Shown here: piece by piece, positions 24,616 through 32,959 of the stretch
How positions within the stretch are numbered: position 1 is the first letter of the stretch
Layout of the letters: every line of letters starts with the position of its first letter
Source: G963665925 sp963676345
GTDB taxonomy: Bacteria; Bacillota; Clostridia; Peptostreptococcales; Acidaminobacteraceae
Length of the DNA: 64,000 nucleotides
Direction of reading: 5' to 3'
NCBI GenBank assembly: GCA_963676345.2
Contig: CAXXTS010000001.1
Location: 620,001-684,000, forward strand
Notes under the pieces: generated by a model
Seen by the model: only the letters and a program-made list of their open reading frames with translations
Told to the model about the DNA's origin: nothing
Database searches by the model: none
Made by a program: the position numbers and the translations under genes

Positions 24616-26115
24616 CTAAGCAGCTATTTTACTCTCCTCAACACTTTTTTTGATTCCATTTCTCACCATAAGAACGGTGGCCACAACAGCTACAATTATC
24701 AAGCCCATGGCAAGCGGACGTGTCAAGAATATTTTCCACCCAAGCGCTGGATTTAAAAGCAAACTTCTTCTAAAATTCGATTCAAGCTGCCCACCAATTA
24801 CAAAGGCAATGATCATTGGTGATAAAGAAAATTTGAATGCCCTCAACATGTAACCTATCACTCCGAATATCAACATGACATAACATGCAAAGTAATCAGA
24901 TTTTGATGCGAATGTGCCGGCAAAACAAATCAAAAACACCATAGGTAGTAAAATTGATTTTCTAACAGTAACAATTTTTGAAAACACCGGTATACCAAAT
25001 GTTCCAACAACAGAGAGCACTAAAACTGCAAATAGAAGGGCAAAGTAGATTGTGTACACATCTGACATGTGCTCAACAAATAGCATTGGACCCGGCTTTA
25101 TGCCTTGAGCAATTAGTGCTCCAACCAATATCGCAGTCACGACATCGCCCGGTATTCCAAGGGTCAGCATTGGCACAAGCGCGCCTCCACAAACTGCATT
25201 ATTGGCAGCCTCTGCAGCCGCTACGCCATCAATTATTCCCGTTCCAAAATCGTCAGGATGCTTAGATCTTTTCTGGGCAGATGCATAAGCCATAAAACTC
25301 GCTGTACTCCCACCAATACCAGGTAGAATACCAATTAGAGCGCCAATCGTTCCAGAGGTTATCATAGTCGGAAACTGACTAAAATACTCTTTTAAAGTGA
25401 ACTTGCTTTCATTGGCATCAATTGCTGTTGCCTTTTGATTTAGCAAGCTCCTGCCTGTAGTAAGCTGCATCAGAATTTCTGAAACAGCAAATGCGCCAAT
25501 AAACACAGACAATGTGTTTACACCATCACTTAATTCAATCATCTTAAATGTCAGCCTTTGGCTGCCATAAATAGGATCAAGCCCAACTACCGACACAAGC
25601 AAACCAATCATTGCTGCAATCATGCCTTTAAGCATAGATTTTCCTGCAATCCCTGCTATAAGAGCCATCGAAAGCATCATAAGACCAAAATATTCTGGTG
25701 GCCCAAACATCAAGGCTACCTTTGCAAGAAGCTGCGCTGAAAACAATAGAATGATAATACCCGTTACACCACCAGTACACGATGAGTACAGGGCTGTTTG
25801 AAGAGCCTTACGCGTTTCGCCCTTCTTATTCATAGGGTAACCGTCAAGCATTGTAGCTGCCGCACTTGCTGTTCCAGGTGTGTTAATAAGTATCGCCGAT
25901 ACAGACCCACCCATCATTGCACCTTGATATGCACCCATCAATACTGAAATCGCAGTTATTGAAGGCATATAAAGTGTCACTGGTAATAGGAGGGCTATTG
26001 TCATGCTTGGACTAATACCAGGCATTGACCCACCAACAATGCCCGCTATAACCCCTGCAACCAAACCTATAAGCGGTTGGATTGAAAAAAACTGTGATAA
26101 TACATCAAATATCAT
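24616..26115 (-). CDS. tctA: TctA: large membrane subunit of tripartite tricarboxylate transporter
   Basis: 499 residues, about 12 membrane segments. Signature blocks: GSMPGISPSMTIALLLPVT near residue 29, AYQGAMMGGSVSAILINTPG near 62, LIGILPGIGGSTASFMAYA near 260 and LTLGIPGDVVTAILVGAL. Sodium- or proton-coupled uptake with TctB and TctC. Spacing of 11 bases to tctB and 64 to tctC indicates one operon. Confidence 0.94.
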   Translation of the reverse strand: MIFDVLSQFFSIQPLIGLVAGVIAGIVGGSMPGISPSMTIALLLPVTLYMPSITAISVLMGAYQGAMMGGSVSAILINTPGTASAAATMLDGYPMNKKGETRKALQTALYSSCTGGVTGIIILLFSAQLLAKVALMFGPPEYFGLMMLSMALIAGIAGKSMLKGMIAAMIGLLVSVVGLDPIYGSQRLTFKMIELSDGVNTLSVFIGAFAVSEILMQLTTGRSLLNQKATAIDANESKFTLKEYFSQFPTMITSGTIGALIGILPGIGGSTASFMAYASAQKRSKHPDDFGTGIIDGVAAAEAANNAVCGGALVPMLTLGIPGDVVTAILVGALIAQGIKPGPMLFVEHMSDVYTIYFALLFAVLVLSVVGTFGIPVFSKIVTVRKSILLPMVFLICFAGTFASKSDYFACYVMLIFGVIGYMLRAFKFSLSPMIIAFVIGGQLESNFRRSLLLNPALGWKIFLTRPLAMGLIIVAVVATVLMVRNGIKKSVEESKIAA

Positions 26116-26126
26116 ACATCTCTCTC

Positions 26127-26600
26127 CTAAAACCCGAATATTCCTGCTGGAAAACTAACTCTTAAAACATGCGTAAAAATTAGAAATACTACACTTGGGT
26201 ATGCAACCGAAATCAACAGATTATACACCATTCGCTCTGAACCAAATAAGTATAAAAGAAAGAACAGAAATGGTACTGCTGCTATAAGAAAACCGAGTTT
26301 AGTCGCAGCCACTAAAAACAAAATTCCTGATAGCAAAAAGAGCGCATGAGGAATATAAGGTTTTAAACGAACTGTATACCCTTTAAAATTTCCACCTTCA
26401 GCCTTAAGCTTACGATATTCCAAATACAAACTCACAGCAGATAGAAGGATGAGCACCCAAGTAACTAGACTTGGAAACATTCCAGGACCAATGTTAACGT
26501 TTGCGCGCTGCTTAACATAATTTGGAATTATTGAAAATTCCATTGCAAGCCCTAGGACACATAAAAACGTGTAGAATACTATGTTATTTTGCCTATTCAA
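26127..26600 (-). CDS. tctB: TctB: small membrane subunit of tripartite tricarboxylate transporter (TTG start)
   Basis: 157 residues with four predicted membrane segments (IVFYTFLCVLGLAMEF, FPSLVTWVLILLSAVSLYLEY, HALFLLSGILFLVAATKLGF, LISVAYPSVVFLIFTHVL). The start is TTG 26600, because GGAGGTGATAA lies right before it; the longer frame to 26621 would start upstream of that RBS. It lies 21 bases after the PrpF-2 stop. Confidence 0.87.
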   Translation of the reverse strand: MNRQNNIVFYTFLCVLGLAMEFSIIPNYVKQRANVNIGPGMFPSLVTWVLILLSAVSLYLEYRKLKAEGGNFKGYTVRLKPYIPHALFLLSGILFLVAATKLGFLIAAVPFLFFLLYLFGSERMVYNLLISVAYPSVVFLIFTHVLRVSFPAGIFGF

Positions 26601-26621
26601 ATTATCACCTCCAAACTCCAA

Positions 26622-27776
26622 TTATTTTGCTTCAACTCTTGAAAAAGGTACGTATACGTGTCCATCCAGTATTTTTCTTGCTGTTCTGAACACACCTTCT
26701 TTTTCAACTTTATCTCCATGCATGTCAACCGTTACTTCCATAGGACCATACGGTTGACCAATAATTAGGGTGCTATCAGATTTTGCTCTTTCACTGATAA
26801 CATCATGAACAACTGTCCCCTTAATATTGGCCGCAGCACCTGTGCTTACAGCACCTGTAATCATGTATGCACGATGCATTTTTTGCATTGATGCAAGTCG
26901 CGCTACAAAATCAACTTGATTTGCCTTTATCAATACACCTTCAGGATTCAAATAATCTTGCGCCGGACTAACAAATCCAATTTTGGGATATGCCGGGCAT
27001 GTTGATGTTGCCAATTTTCTATCTTCTACAATGCCAACCATTTCCGCCGCAACCGATCTGATATCTTCAATCAGGTTAAGAACTTCTGGCATACCCTCAA
27101 CTTCAACAGGTAACTCTGTTCCTTTAAGCCCAATTTCTTCTGCTATTAAATAGACTACAGGATTTCCCGCATCAACAATCGACACCGTGAAAGCTCCTTT
27201 TTCTCCTAAGTCAATGATGTCTTTAACATTTCCGGTTGGGAGTAATTTTCCTGTAATTGAGCCTGCTGGTTCAAAAAAATCCAGTTTAATTTTACTGCCT
27301 TGTCCAGGTACACCTGGTATTTCATAGTCTCCTTCGCTGATAACCTTTCCATCTTTCACTTGATATGTTGCGTGAATGATCTTATTTGAATTTGTATTGA
27401 AAATTCTTACGATTGTACTAGGCTCTGTTACTTTTAATAGATTTTGCTCAATGGCAAAAATACCTACTCCTGCAGTTAGGTTCCCGCAATTCCCTTTCCA
27501 GTCAATAATGGGTTTATCCACACTAACCTGACCAAATGTATAATCGACATCTGCATCTTCACGCTCAGAAGGTCCAATAATACAAACTTTACTTGTTAGG
27601 GAATTTGCTCCACCAAGACCATCAATCTGTCTTAGGTCCGGACTTCCAAAAGCCGTTAATAAAACCCGATCCCTCTTTTCCCCTGACGGCGGCAAAGAAC
27701 TTTCTAAAAAGTATATTCCTTTACTTGTGCCACCCCTGATAATAGAGCATGGTAACGAAAAAGACTCTCTAAACAT
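26622..27776 (-). CDS. PrpF-family isomerase-like protein 2
   Basis: 384 residues, same family as 22246-23412 but clearly divergent. SIIRGGTSKGIYFLESSLPP near residue 11, RQIDGLGGANSLTSKVCII near 54, WKGNCGNLTAGVGIFA with the conserved Cys, PTGNVKDII, GAVSTGAAANIKGTVVH. First gene of the cluster, with RBS AGGAGGTTGAA and a near-consensus promoter upstream. Two PrpF-type proteins in one cluster may act on different intermediates or form a hetero-oligomer (inference). Confidence 0.87.
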   Translation of the reverse strand: MFRESFSLPCSIIRGGTSKGIYFLESSLPPSGEKRDRVLLTAFGSPDLRQIDGLGGANSLTSKVCIIGPSEREDADVDYTFGQVSVDKPIIDWKGNCGNLTAGVGIFAIEQNLLKVTEPSTIVRIFNTNSNKIIHATYQVKDGKVISEGDYEIPGVPGQGSKIKLDFFEPAGSITGKLLPTGNVKDIIDLGEKGAFTVSIVDAGNPVVYLIAEEIGLKGTELPVEVEGMPEVLNLIEDIRSVAAEMVGIVEDRKLATSTCPAYPKIGFVSPAQDYLNPEGVLIKANQVDFVARLASMQKMHRAYMITGAVSTGAAANIKGTVVHDVISERAKSDSTLIIGQPYGPMEVTVDMHGDKVEKEGVFRTARKILDGHVYVPFSRVEAK

Positions 27777-27808
27777 TTCAACCTCCTAATTCTATCTGAC
27801 GGAAATCG

Positions 27809-27818
27809 TTTCTATTTT
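27809..27818. promoter_or_regulatory. Operator half-site TTTCTATTTT at the prpF2 transcription start
   Basis: Exact match to one arm of the palindrome at 27991-28017 and placed just downstream of the predicted -10, where a bound repressor would block transcription. It also sits within GAAATCGTTTC, a short dyad. Confidence 0.45.
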
Positions 27819-27829
27819 GATTTGTAAAA

Positions 27830-27858
27830 AGAATACCATAGCCTTTTGCTTTCGTCAA
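27830..27858 (-). promoter_or_regulatory. Predicted sigma-A promoter of the carboxylate cluster
   Basis: Minus strand: TTGACG (27853-27858), 17-base spacer, TATTCT (27830-27835). It lies about 55 bases upstream of the prpF2 start. Confidence 0.65.
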
Positions 27859-27990
27859 CACACAATGATATACAGACAGGATGCATTCATTCATTAAATC
27901 AGCTCAACGTAAGTTTTTACAACATGTAAACGTTTTTTCAGTATTCGTTATCTATTTAAAGTCGCAATCGATTTTCACAGCTAAACAATT

Positions 27991-28017
27991 ATAAAATAGA
28001 ATTTGTTTCTATTTTAT
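27991..28017. promoter_or_regulatory. 27-bp perfect palindrome, likely IclR-family operator
   Basis: ATAAAATAGAA - 5 bases - TTCTATTTTAT, all 11 bases of each arm complementary. It sits between the divergent prpF2 cluster and iclR-type gene, just upstream of the latter's -35. IclR-family regulators bind such AT-rich palindromes in front of their own gene and divergent target. Confidence 0.65.
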
Positions 28018-28031
28018 GGCGCATCAATGAA

Positions 28032-28060
28032 TTGCATCCTCATTTTTTTTATGTTAATAT
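28032..28060 (+). promoter_or_regulatory. Predicted promoter of the IclR-family gene
   Basis: TTGCAT (28032-28037), 17-base spacer, TAATAT (28055-28060), about 38 bases before the ATG. Confidence 0.55.
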
Positions 28061-28097
28061 TACATACAGAATTAATATAGAAAGAAGTTGAAAATTT

Positions 28098-28826
28098 ATG
28101 TCAAATAATGACTCAAACGTCAAAGCCGTGGAACGCGCTCTTAATATTTTAAATTGCTTTTCCAGAGAAAAACCTCGATTGTCACTCAATGAAATCGCTA
28201 AAGCGATTGAACTTTATCCAAGTACTGCATCTAGAATTATCAACACACTTGAAAACATGGGATATTTGAAACGAGACGACAAGACACTGGAATACAGCCT
28301 AGGCTACAAATTAGCCAATCTAGGTGCAATTTGTCTAGCAGACGGTGATTTGCGAAGCATTGCACGGCCCTACCTCATTTCACTTAGAAATTTATACAAC
28401 GAAAGCGTTGGCCTTTATATAGTAAATAAAAATCAGCGGGTTTGCATTGACTGTGTTCCTAGCACCCAGCCACTTCACAGGGTTATTGATATAGGCACTC
28501 GAATGTCTATGACACGAGGCGCTTCAGGAAAACTCCTACTCGCCTATATGCCAGATTCCGTCATTCAAAACTTCCTATTTGAAGACCCTTTGCTATCTAT
28601 GAAGCAAATCGAAGAAATTAGAAAAAATGGCTATGCCATGAGCATTAACGAACACGAGCAGAATTTATCATCCATTGCTACACCCATTTTCAATGCCGAG
28701 CACAAAGTAATTGCAGCGCTTTTCATTTCTGGTCCTTCATTCAGGCTTCCACCTGAACAAATGGAGGATATCTCCAATAGAATGAAGCAAGTTTCTGGTG
28801 AAATCTCATCACAGCTTGGGTACTAA
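28098..28826 (+). CDS. IclR-family transcriptional regulator
   Basis: 242 residues. N-terminal winged HTH (AVERALNILNCFSREKPRLS ... YPSTASRIINTLENMGYLKRD, residues ~8-62) and a C-terminal GAF-like effector domain (VDIG-type GTRMSMTRGASGKLLLAY near 134, IATPIFNAEHKVIAALFISG). Divergent to the PrpF/Tct/Cit cluster with a perfect palindrome between, so it is the prime candidate regulator of that cluster. Family effectors are small carboxylic or aromatic acids. Confidence 0.9.
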   Translation: MSNNDSNVKAVERALNILNCFSREKPRLSLNEIAKAIELYPSTASRIINTLENMGYLKRDDKTLEYSLGYKLANLGAICLADGDLRSIARPYLISLRNLYNESVGLYIVNKNQRVCIDCVPSTQPLHRVIDIGTRMSMTRGASGKLLLAYMPDSVIQNFLFEDPLLSMKQIEEIRKNGYAMSINEHEQNLSSIATPIFNAEHKVIAALFISGPSFRLPPEQMEDISNRMKQVSGEISSQLGY

Positions 28827-28881
28827 TTCATATAAGCAGAAGTAAACATGTAATCTGAACCTGAAGAACGGATGTGATATT

Positions 28882-29856
28882 ATGTTTAACAATTACCAAT
28901 ACTTTATAACGCTTGCAGAAGAACTGAACATGACAAGAGCAGCTTCCAAACTACACATATCACATCAATGTCTCAGTAAGTTTTTAAAGAGGCTCGAGAG
29001 TGAATACGAAACTATACTCATAGATAGAAAACCAGTCCTTTCATTAACTTATGCTGGTGAACTGCTCCTTAAAACCTTAAGAAACATTGAGATCCTTGAG
29101 AATAATTTCAACAATCAAATTTCAGAGCTCAGTCATGGCCATTTTGGGGAATTGCGCATTGGAACCACCGAAGGGAGAATGCGTCTGCTCATGCCGGATC
29201 TTCTTTATGAGTTTAATGCCAAATATCCAAATGTAAACCTTAGAATCATCAGTAACAAAACAAATATCCTTCTCGACATGCTTGTCAACAATAAGTTGGA
29301 TATTGCGCTTATGTCCTCTTCAATTCCCATTGCAGAAATACATTATGACTTAGTTCTGAAAGAGCAGCTTTATGTTGTTATTTCAGATAATCTCATGGAC
29401 ACATATTTCAAAGAGATGTCTAGTCAGTACAAAGAAGATTTCAAGACAGGTGCTGATCTTAAATTATTTGAGCAGATTCCTTTTGTATTGAGCTACCAAG
29501 AATTACCGTCAAGAAAAATGATTGACAAACACTTAATACAGATCGGTTCTACCGTGAACTGTGTTAGTGAATCCTCAGCAATGGACCTACACCATATAAT
29601 GACTTCAAAAGATTATGCAGCAAGTCTATGCCTTACTATGTTTCTCTCAAACATATGCAAGTTAAATGACACTTCAACTACTACGTCAAAACTAAATGTA
29701 TTTCCAATTAAGGATTTTGAACAAACAAATCCAATTGCCATAGCTTATAGGAAAGACAAATTTCACCCTGAGTTCAGTTCTGTTGCTATGAAAATGATTC
29801 GAGAGATTTGCAAAAAAAACTGTATTTCCAATTTCACTAATGTTGAAACAATATGA
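28882..29856 (+). CDS. LysR-family transcriptional regulator
   Basis: 324 residues. N-terminal HTH (YFITLAEELNMTRAASKLHISHQCLSKFLKRLE, residues ~6-38) and a LysR substrate-binding domain (GELRIGTTEGRMRLLMPDLLYEFNAKYP...). It follows the IclR gene by 55 bases. Its 3' end overlaps the convergent MmgE/PrpD gene by 20 bases. Its target may be the neighbouring MmgE/PrpD-TRAP genes or the upstream cluster; the sequence does not decide. Confidence 0.88.
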   Translation: MFNNYQYFITLAEELNMTRAASKLHISHQCLSKFLKRLESEYETILIDRKPVLSLTYAGELLLKTLRNIEILENNFNNQISELSHGHFGELRIGTTEGRMRLLMPDLLYEFNAKYPNVNLRIISNKTNILLDMLVNNKLDIALMSSSIPIAEIHYDLVLKEQLYVVISDNLMDTYFKEMSSQYKEDFKTGADLKLFEQIPFVLSYQELPSRKMIDKHLIQIGSTVNCVSESSAMDLHHIMTSKDYAASLCLTMFLSNICKLNDTSTTTSKLNVFPIKDFEQTNPIAIAYRKDKFHPEFSSVAMKMIREICKKNCISNFTNVETI

Positions 29857-31240
29857 AACTATTCCCAGGCATTAAGTATTTTGAATAAAGTGCCTCCTCA
29901 ATCGGCTGGACTGTTTCCAACTTTTCTAAGTTTTTAATCGCTTCAATACACGCTTGAACTCTCACACCCGCTTTTTTGCTTGATGCATTCAATTTGAACT
30001 TAGCTTCCAGTTCATGCCAACCTACAGGATTTTCAGGTGATCCTTTAAGGTCAAATAAAGTCTTATTAAATGTGCACCCATCTTTCATTAATATTTCTAT
30101 ATTTGCACCACGTTTTTCTGGATAATGTTCCTGCACACTTTCATCAATCCTGCAAACAACTTTACTAGCAAGCGCCCTTACACCCTCATCCGAATAATAC
30201 TCATCACTCAAGTGAGCAATGCCAAACGCCCGATGAACAAGTGCAATTGCAACACCGTATTTAATGCTAAATTGCGCTTCCTTCATATTTGTCGGACACT
30301 CAATCTTACCTGTCATTTCATAAGCTACTTTATGCGTACCAACATTTACACCCATCACATTTTCTGGTAATATGTTGTGCGCTTCAATGAGTTCCATTAC
30401 CGCTTCAATTCCAGGTTGCGCATGTCTACAAGTCGGATACATCTTACTGTATGTGTCGCTTATCTTATAATCACGCCCTAATCCTTCAAACAGGTTGTCT
30501 ACATCAGACAGTTCTCCATGCACTTTAAAAAAACCACGACTCCCATCAAGTGCTGTCAGACAACCAGCGAAATCGTTTTTAGCCATATAAGCAGAAACCA
30601 CACCGTTGTATGCTGCATTTCCAACTTGCATACACTTAACATCCTGACCCGAGACTGTTGCTTCCATAGTCCCACTCGAAAACATCGCAGCATGCCCAAA
30701 CCCATTTATTAGCTGATTCACATCTAGTTTCAACAATTTCCCCGCAGCCACAAAACTTCCAAAAACACCACAGCAGCTCGAAGGATGAAAGCCTTTCTTA
30801 ATCTGAGTCGGGCTTAATGCATGTGCAATTTGATACTCTACTTCGTAACCGGCAACAACAGCCTCAATAACTTCCTTACCACTGCGCCCAAGACTCGCTG
30901 CGATACTCATTGCAGTCGGCACTATGACTGCCCCTGCATGACACCCTGCATTTTTATGCCCATCATCCAATTCAATGGCATGTGCATAAGTTGAATTGAT
31001 CATCGCTGCCCGCGCTGCGGAATATCGTCTGTCTGTTTCACCAATTATTCTCAACTTCCCCATATCCATATTTCCAAACAGCTCTGAAATTTGTGTACTA
31101 TACTCCCAATGGGTGTATCCAGCAATTGCTGCTCCAAGAGTATCTAAAATTCTTTCCTTTGCTATTTCTACAATCCTTTCTGGGATCTCATTGTATTTCA
31201 CTTGATATATAAACTTTGCTAACTTTTCAGTTGTTTTCAT
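29837..31240 (-). CDS. MmgE/PrpD-family protein 1
   Basis: 467 residues, MmgE/PrpD fold (2-methylcitrate dehydratase, cis-aconitate decarboxylase, iminodisuccinate epimerase). AKERILDTLGAAIAGY near residue 26, STYAHAIELDDGHKNAGCHAGAV near 82 (conserved Asp/His region), GFHPSSCCGVFGSFVAAGKL near 148, YPTCRHAQPGIEAV near 268. AAGGAGATG is its RBS. Divergent from a second paralogue at 31570. It could act on a hydroxy- or unsaturated tricarboxylate linked to the cluster next door; the reaction is not determinable here. Confidence 0.85.
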   Translation of the reverse strand: MKTTEKLAKFIYQVKYNEIPERIVEIAKERILDTLGAAIAGYTHWEYSTQISELFGNMDMGKLRIIGETDRRYSAARAAMINSTYAHAIELDDGHKNAGCHAGAVIVPTAMSIAASLGRSGKEVIEAVVAGYEVEYQIAHALSPTQIKKGFHPSSCCGVFGSFVAAGKLLKLDVNQLINGFGHAAMFSSGTMEATVSGQDVKCMQVGNAAYNGVVSAYMAKNDFAGCLTALDGSRGFFKVHGELSDVDNLFEGLGRDYKISDTYSKMYPTCRHAQPGIEAVMELIEAHNILPENVMGVNVGTHKVAYEMTGKIECPTNMKEAQFSIKYGVAIALVHRAFGIAHLSDEYYSDEGVRALASKVVCRIDESVQEHYPEKRGANIEILMKDGCTFNKTLFDLKGSPENPVGWHELEAKFKLNASSKKAGVRVQACIEAIKNLEKLETVQPIEEALYSKYLMPGNSFILFQH

Positions 31241-31569
31241 AGTGACTTCATCTCCTTACGCATCATAGCAATTTCGAGAAAATTCTATCACGTCCACCCA
31301 TTTTCAGAGAAGCACACTTTTTTTGAACATCTGCAACAATACGTTGCCGCATATTTGTTTATTCTTAAGTAGATGTAGATGGTCTACCTTAATGGCTGGA
31401 CTCAATCTTTCGCCCCTTGATGTCTCTGCAACTTTTTTTTGCAGCTATGAGAAATATAACTTCTTCTCCGTGTATTCTTCCGATGATATACTTTACTCAA
31501 ATTTTGGAGAATCAGAAAACGTTTTCTCTGAACTTGGTCATTCATATATCAGTTATATAGGAGGCAATC
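31241..31569. other. Divergent promoter region between the two MmgE/PrpD genes
   Basis: 329 bases with no supported gene; open frames on the plus strand here lack ribosome binding sites. Both promoters must lie here. The segment just before the plus-strand RBS contains ATATATCAGTTATAT, a short dyad that could suit a LysR-type (T-N11-A) site. No clear -35/-10 pair seen. Confidence 0.35.
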
Positions 31570-32922
31570 ATGAATCACTTATCGAATTTGGCGTCTTCTT
31601 TAGAAAACATTGCCCACACAGCAATATCACCCGACACATCTTCTAAAGCAAAAGATATGCTAATCGACTATTTAGCAGTACTACTCAATGGAAGCAATAC
31701 AAATACTTCCAAGAACTTATCTACAACCCTATGTCTAGGTAATACAGAATTGAATAGTGAAGATCTTGCATTTTGGTTAGGTACAACAGCAAGAAAAATT
31801 GATCTGGACGATGGTCACCGATACGCAATGGGACATCCCGGCGTCGTCATTCACTCAGCCATCATTTCCACCGCCTTAAATGCCAACCGCGAAATAAGTG
31901 GTTCTACAATAATACAAGCCATCATTAGAGGTTATGAAACTTATTGCAAACTAGGACGTACTGTTAATCCACATGCATATATCAATCGCGGATTTGATGC
32001 CACAGGCATTTGTGGCGCTTCTGCAGCCGCTGCGGTTTCAGCAACAATCATGAACTTAAACGACGCGCAACTTAAGAATGCAATTTCCATAGCCACCTCA
32101 CTATGCGGGGGATTAAACCAATCTGCCATCGACGGTTCATCTCAAAAATACCTTGTCGCGGGTTGGGCTTCAAAACTTGGACTTTTTTCATCCAAACTTG
32201 CATCGAACGGTTTCTCAGGCCCTAGTGGCATCTTTGAAGGAAAAGCCGGGTACTATAACGCCTTCTCAGAAAACATCAGTACTTCACCACTCTCTACGAC
32301 TACAACTTCATGGGATATTTTGAATGTGTACACCAAAAAATATGCATGTGTCAGGAGAATCCACCCCACACTTGACGCTCTATCAAAAATTATTAAGGAC
32401 ACAAACACTCTCCCAAAAGACATAAGTGAAGTGAACGTGTATGGCGGTGATTTTCTTGTAGCTGCTTCCAACCCTACTCCATCTGATATTACTCAAGCGC
32501 AAACAAGCGTCCCCTTTGCAGTCGCTATTTACTTGAAATGTGGTGAAATTACAGAAGCGCTCCTTGAACAACATTTAGAAGACACAGCCGTATTAGACCT
32601 AGCAGAAAGAGTCAAAGTGATTCGTGACAAGGAACTCGTAGAACTTGCCAAACGCGATGGCAGCCTTTGGAGTGCAGCACGTGTACACGTACGCACAAAA
32701 GACTGCAAAGAATATAAGGCGTTTGTGACCTATGCTCAAGGCGAAAGAGAAAATCCAATAGCATCATCAGAAACTCAACTGAAATTTCACAAGCTTACTT
32801 CACCTACACTAAATGAGGACCAAAGAAATAGCTTAATCAAACAAATAGACAATCTCGAAGACACCACGGATGTTCGTCCCTTGTTTGGCAGCATCGTCAG
32901 ACTCGCACAAGGCAATAAGTAA
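31570..32922 (+). CDS. MmgE/PrpD-family protein 2
   Basis: 450 residues, same family as 29837-31240 but divergent. KAKDMLIDYLAVLLNGS near residue 22, TARKIDLDDGHRYAMGHPGVVIHSA near 75 (conserved Asp/His region), GFDATGICGASAAAAVSATI near 142, KKYACVRRIHPTLDAL near 256. RBS ATAGGAGGCAATC. It is followed after 37 bases by a TRAP transporter, so uptake and metabolism are probably coupled. Confidence 0.85.
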   Translation: MNHLSNLASSLENIAHTAISPDTSSKAKDMLIDYLAVLLNGSNTNTSKNLSTTLCLGNTELNSEDLAFWLGTTARKIDLDDGHRYAMGHPGVVIHSAIISTALNANREISGSTIIQAIIRGYETYCKLGRTVNPHAYINRGFDATGICGASAAAAVSATIMNLNDAQLKNAISIATSLCGGLNQSAIDGSSQKYLVAGWASKLGLFSSKLASNGFSGPSGIFEGKAGYYNAFSENISTSPLSTTTTSWDILNVYTKKYACVRRIHPTLDALSKIIKDTNTLPKDISEVNVYGGDFLVAASNPTPSDITQAQTSVPFAVAIYLKCGEITEALLEQHLEDTAVLDLAERVKVIRDKELVELAKRDGSLWSAARVHVRTKDCKEYKAFVTYAQGERENPIASSETQLKFHKLTSPTLNEDQRNSLIKQIDNLEDTTDVRPLFGSIVRLAQGNK

Positions 32923-32959
32923 GTAATTGTACAATAGAACTCACAAACTGGAGGTTAAC

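Noticed and set aside
14475..27776. Ordinary citrate fermentation operon
   Set aside because: Plain citrate fermentation needs neither PrpF isomerases nor a LeuCD-type hydratase, and no oxaloacetate decarboxylase genes are present in the window. It remains possible that citrate is one substrate.
31323..31646. 107-codon plus-strand ORF before the second MmgE/PrpD gene
   Set aside because: No ribosome binding site, unrelated composition, and it runs into the next gene in another frame; the region is the divergent promoter.
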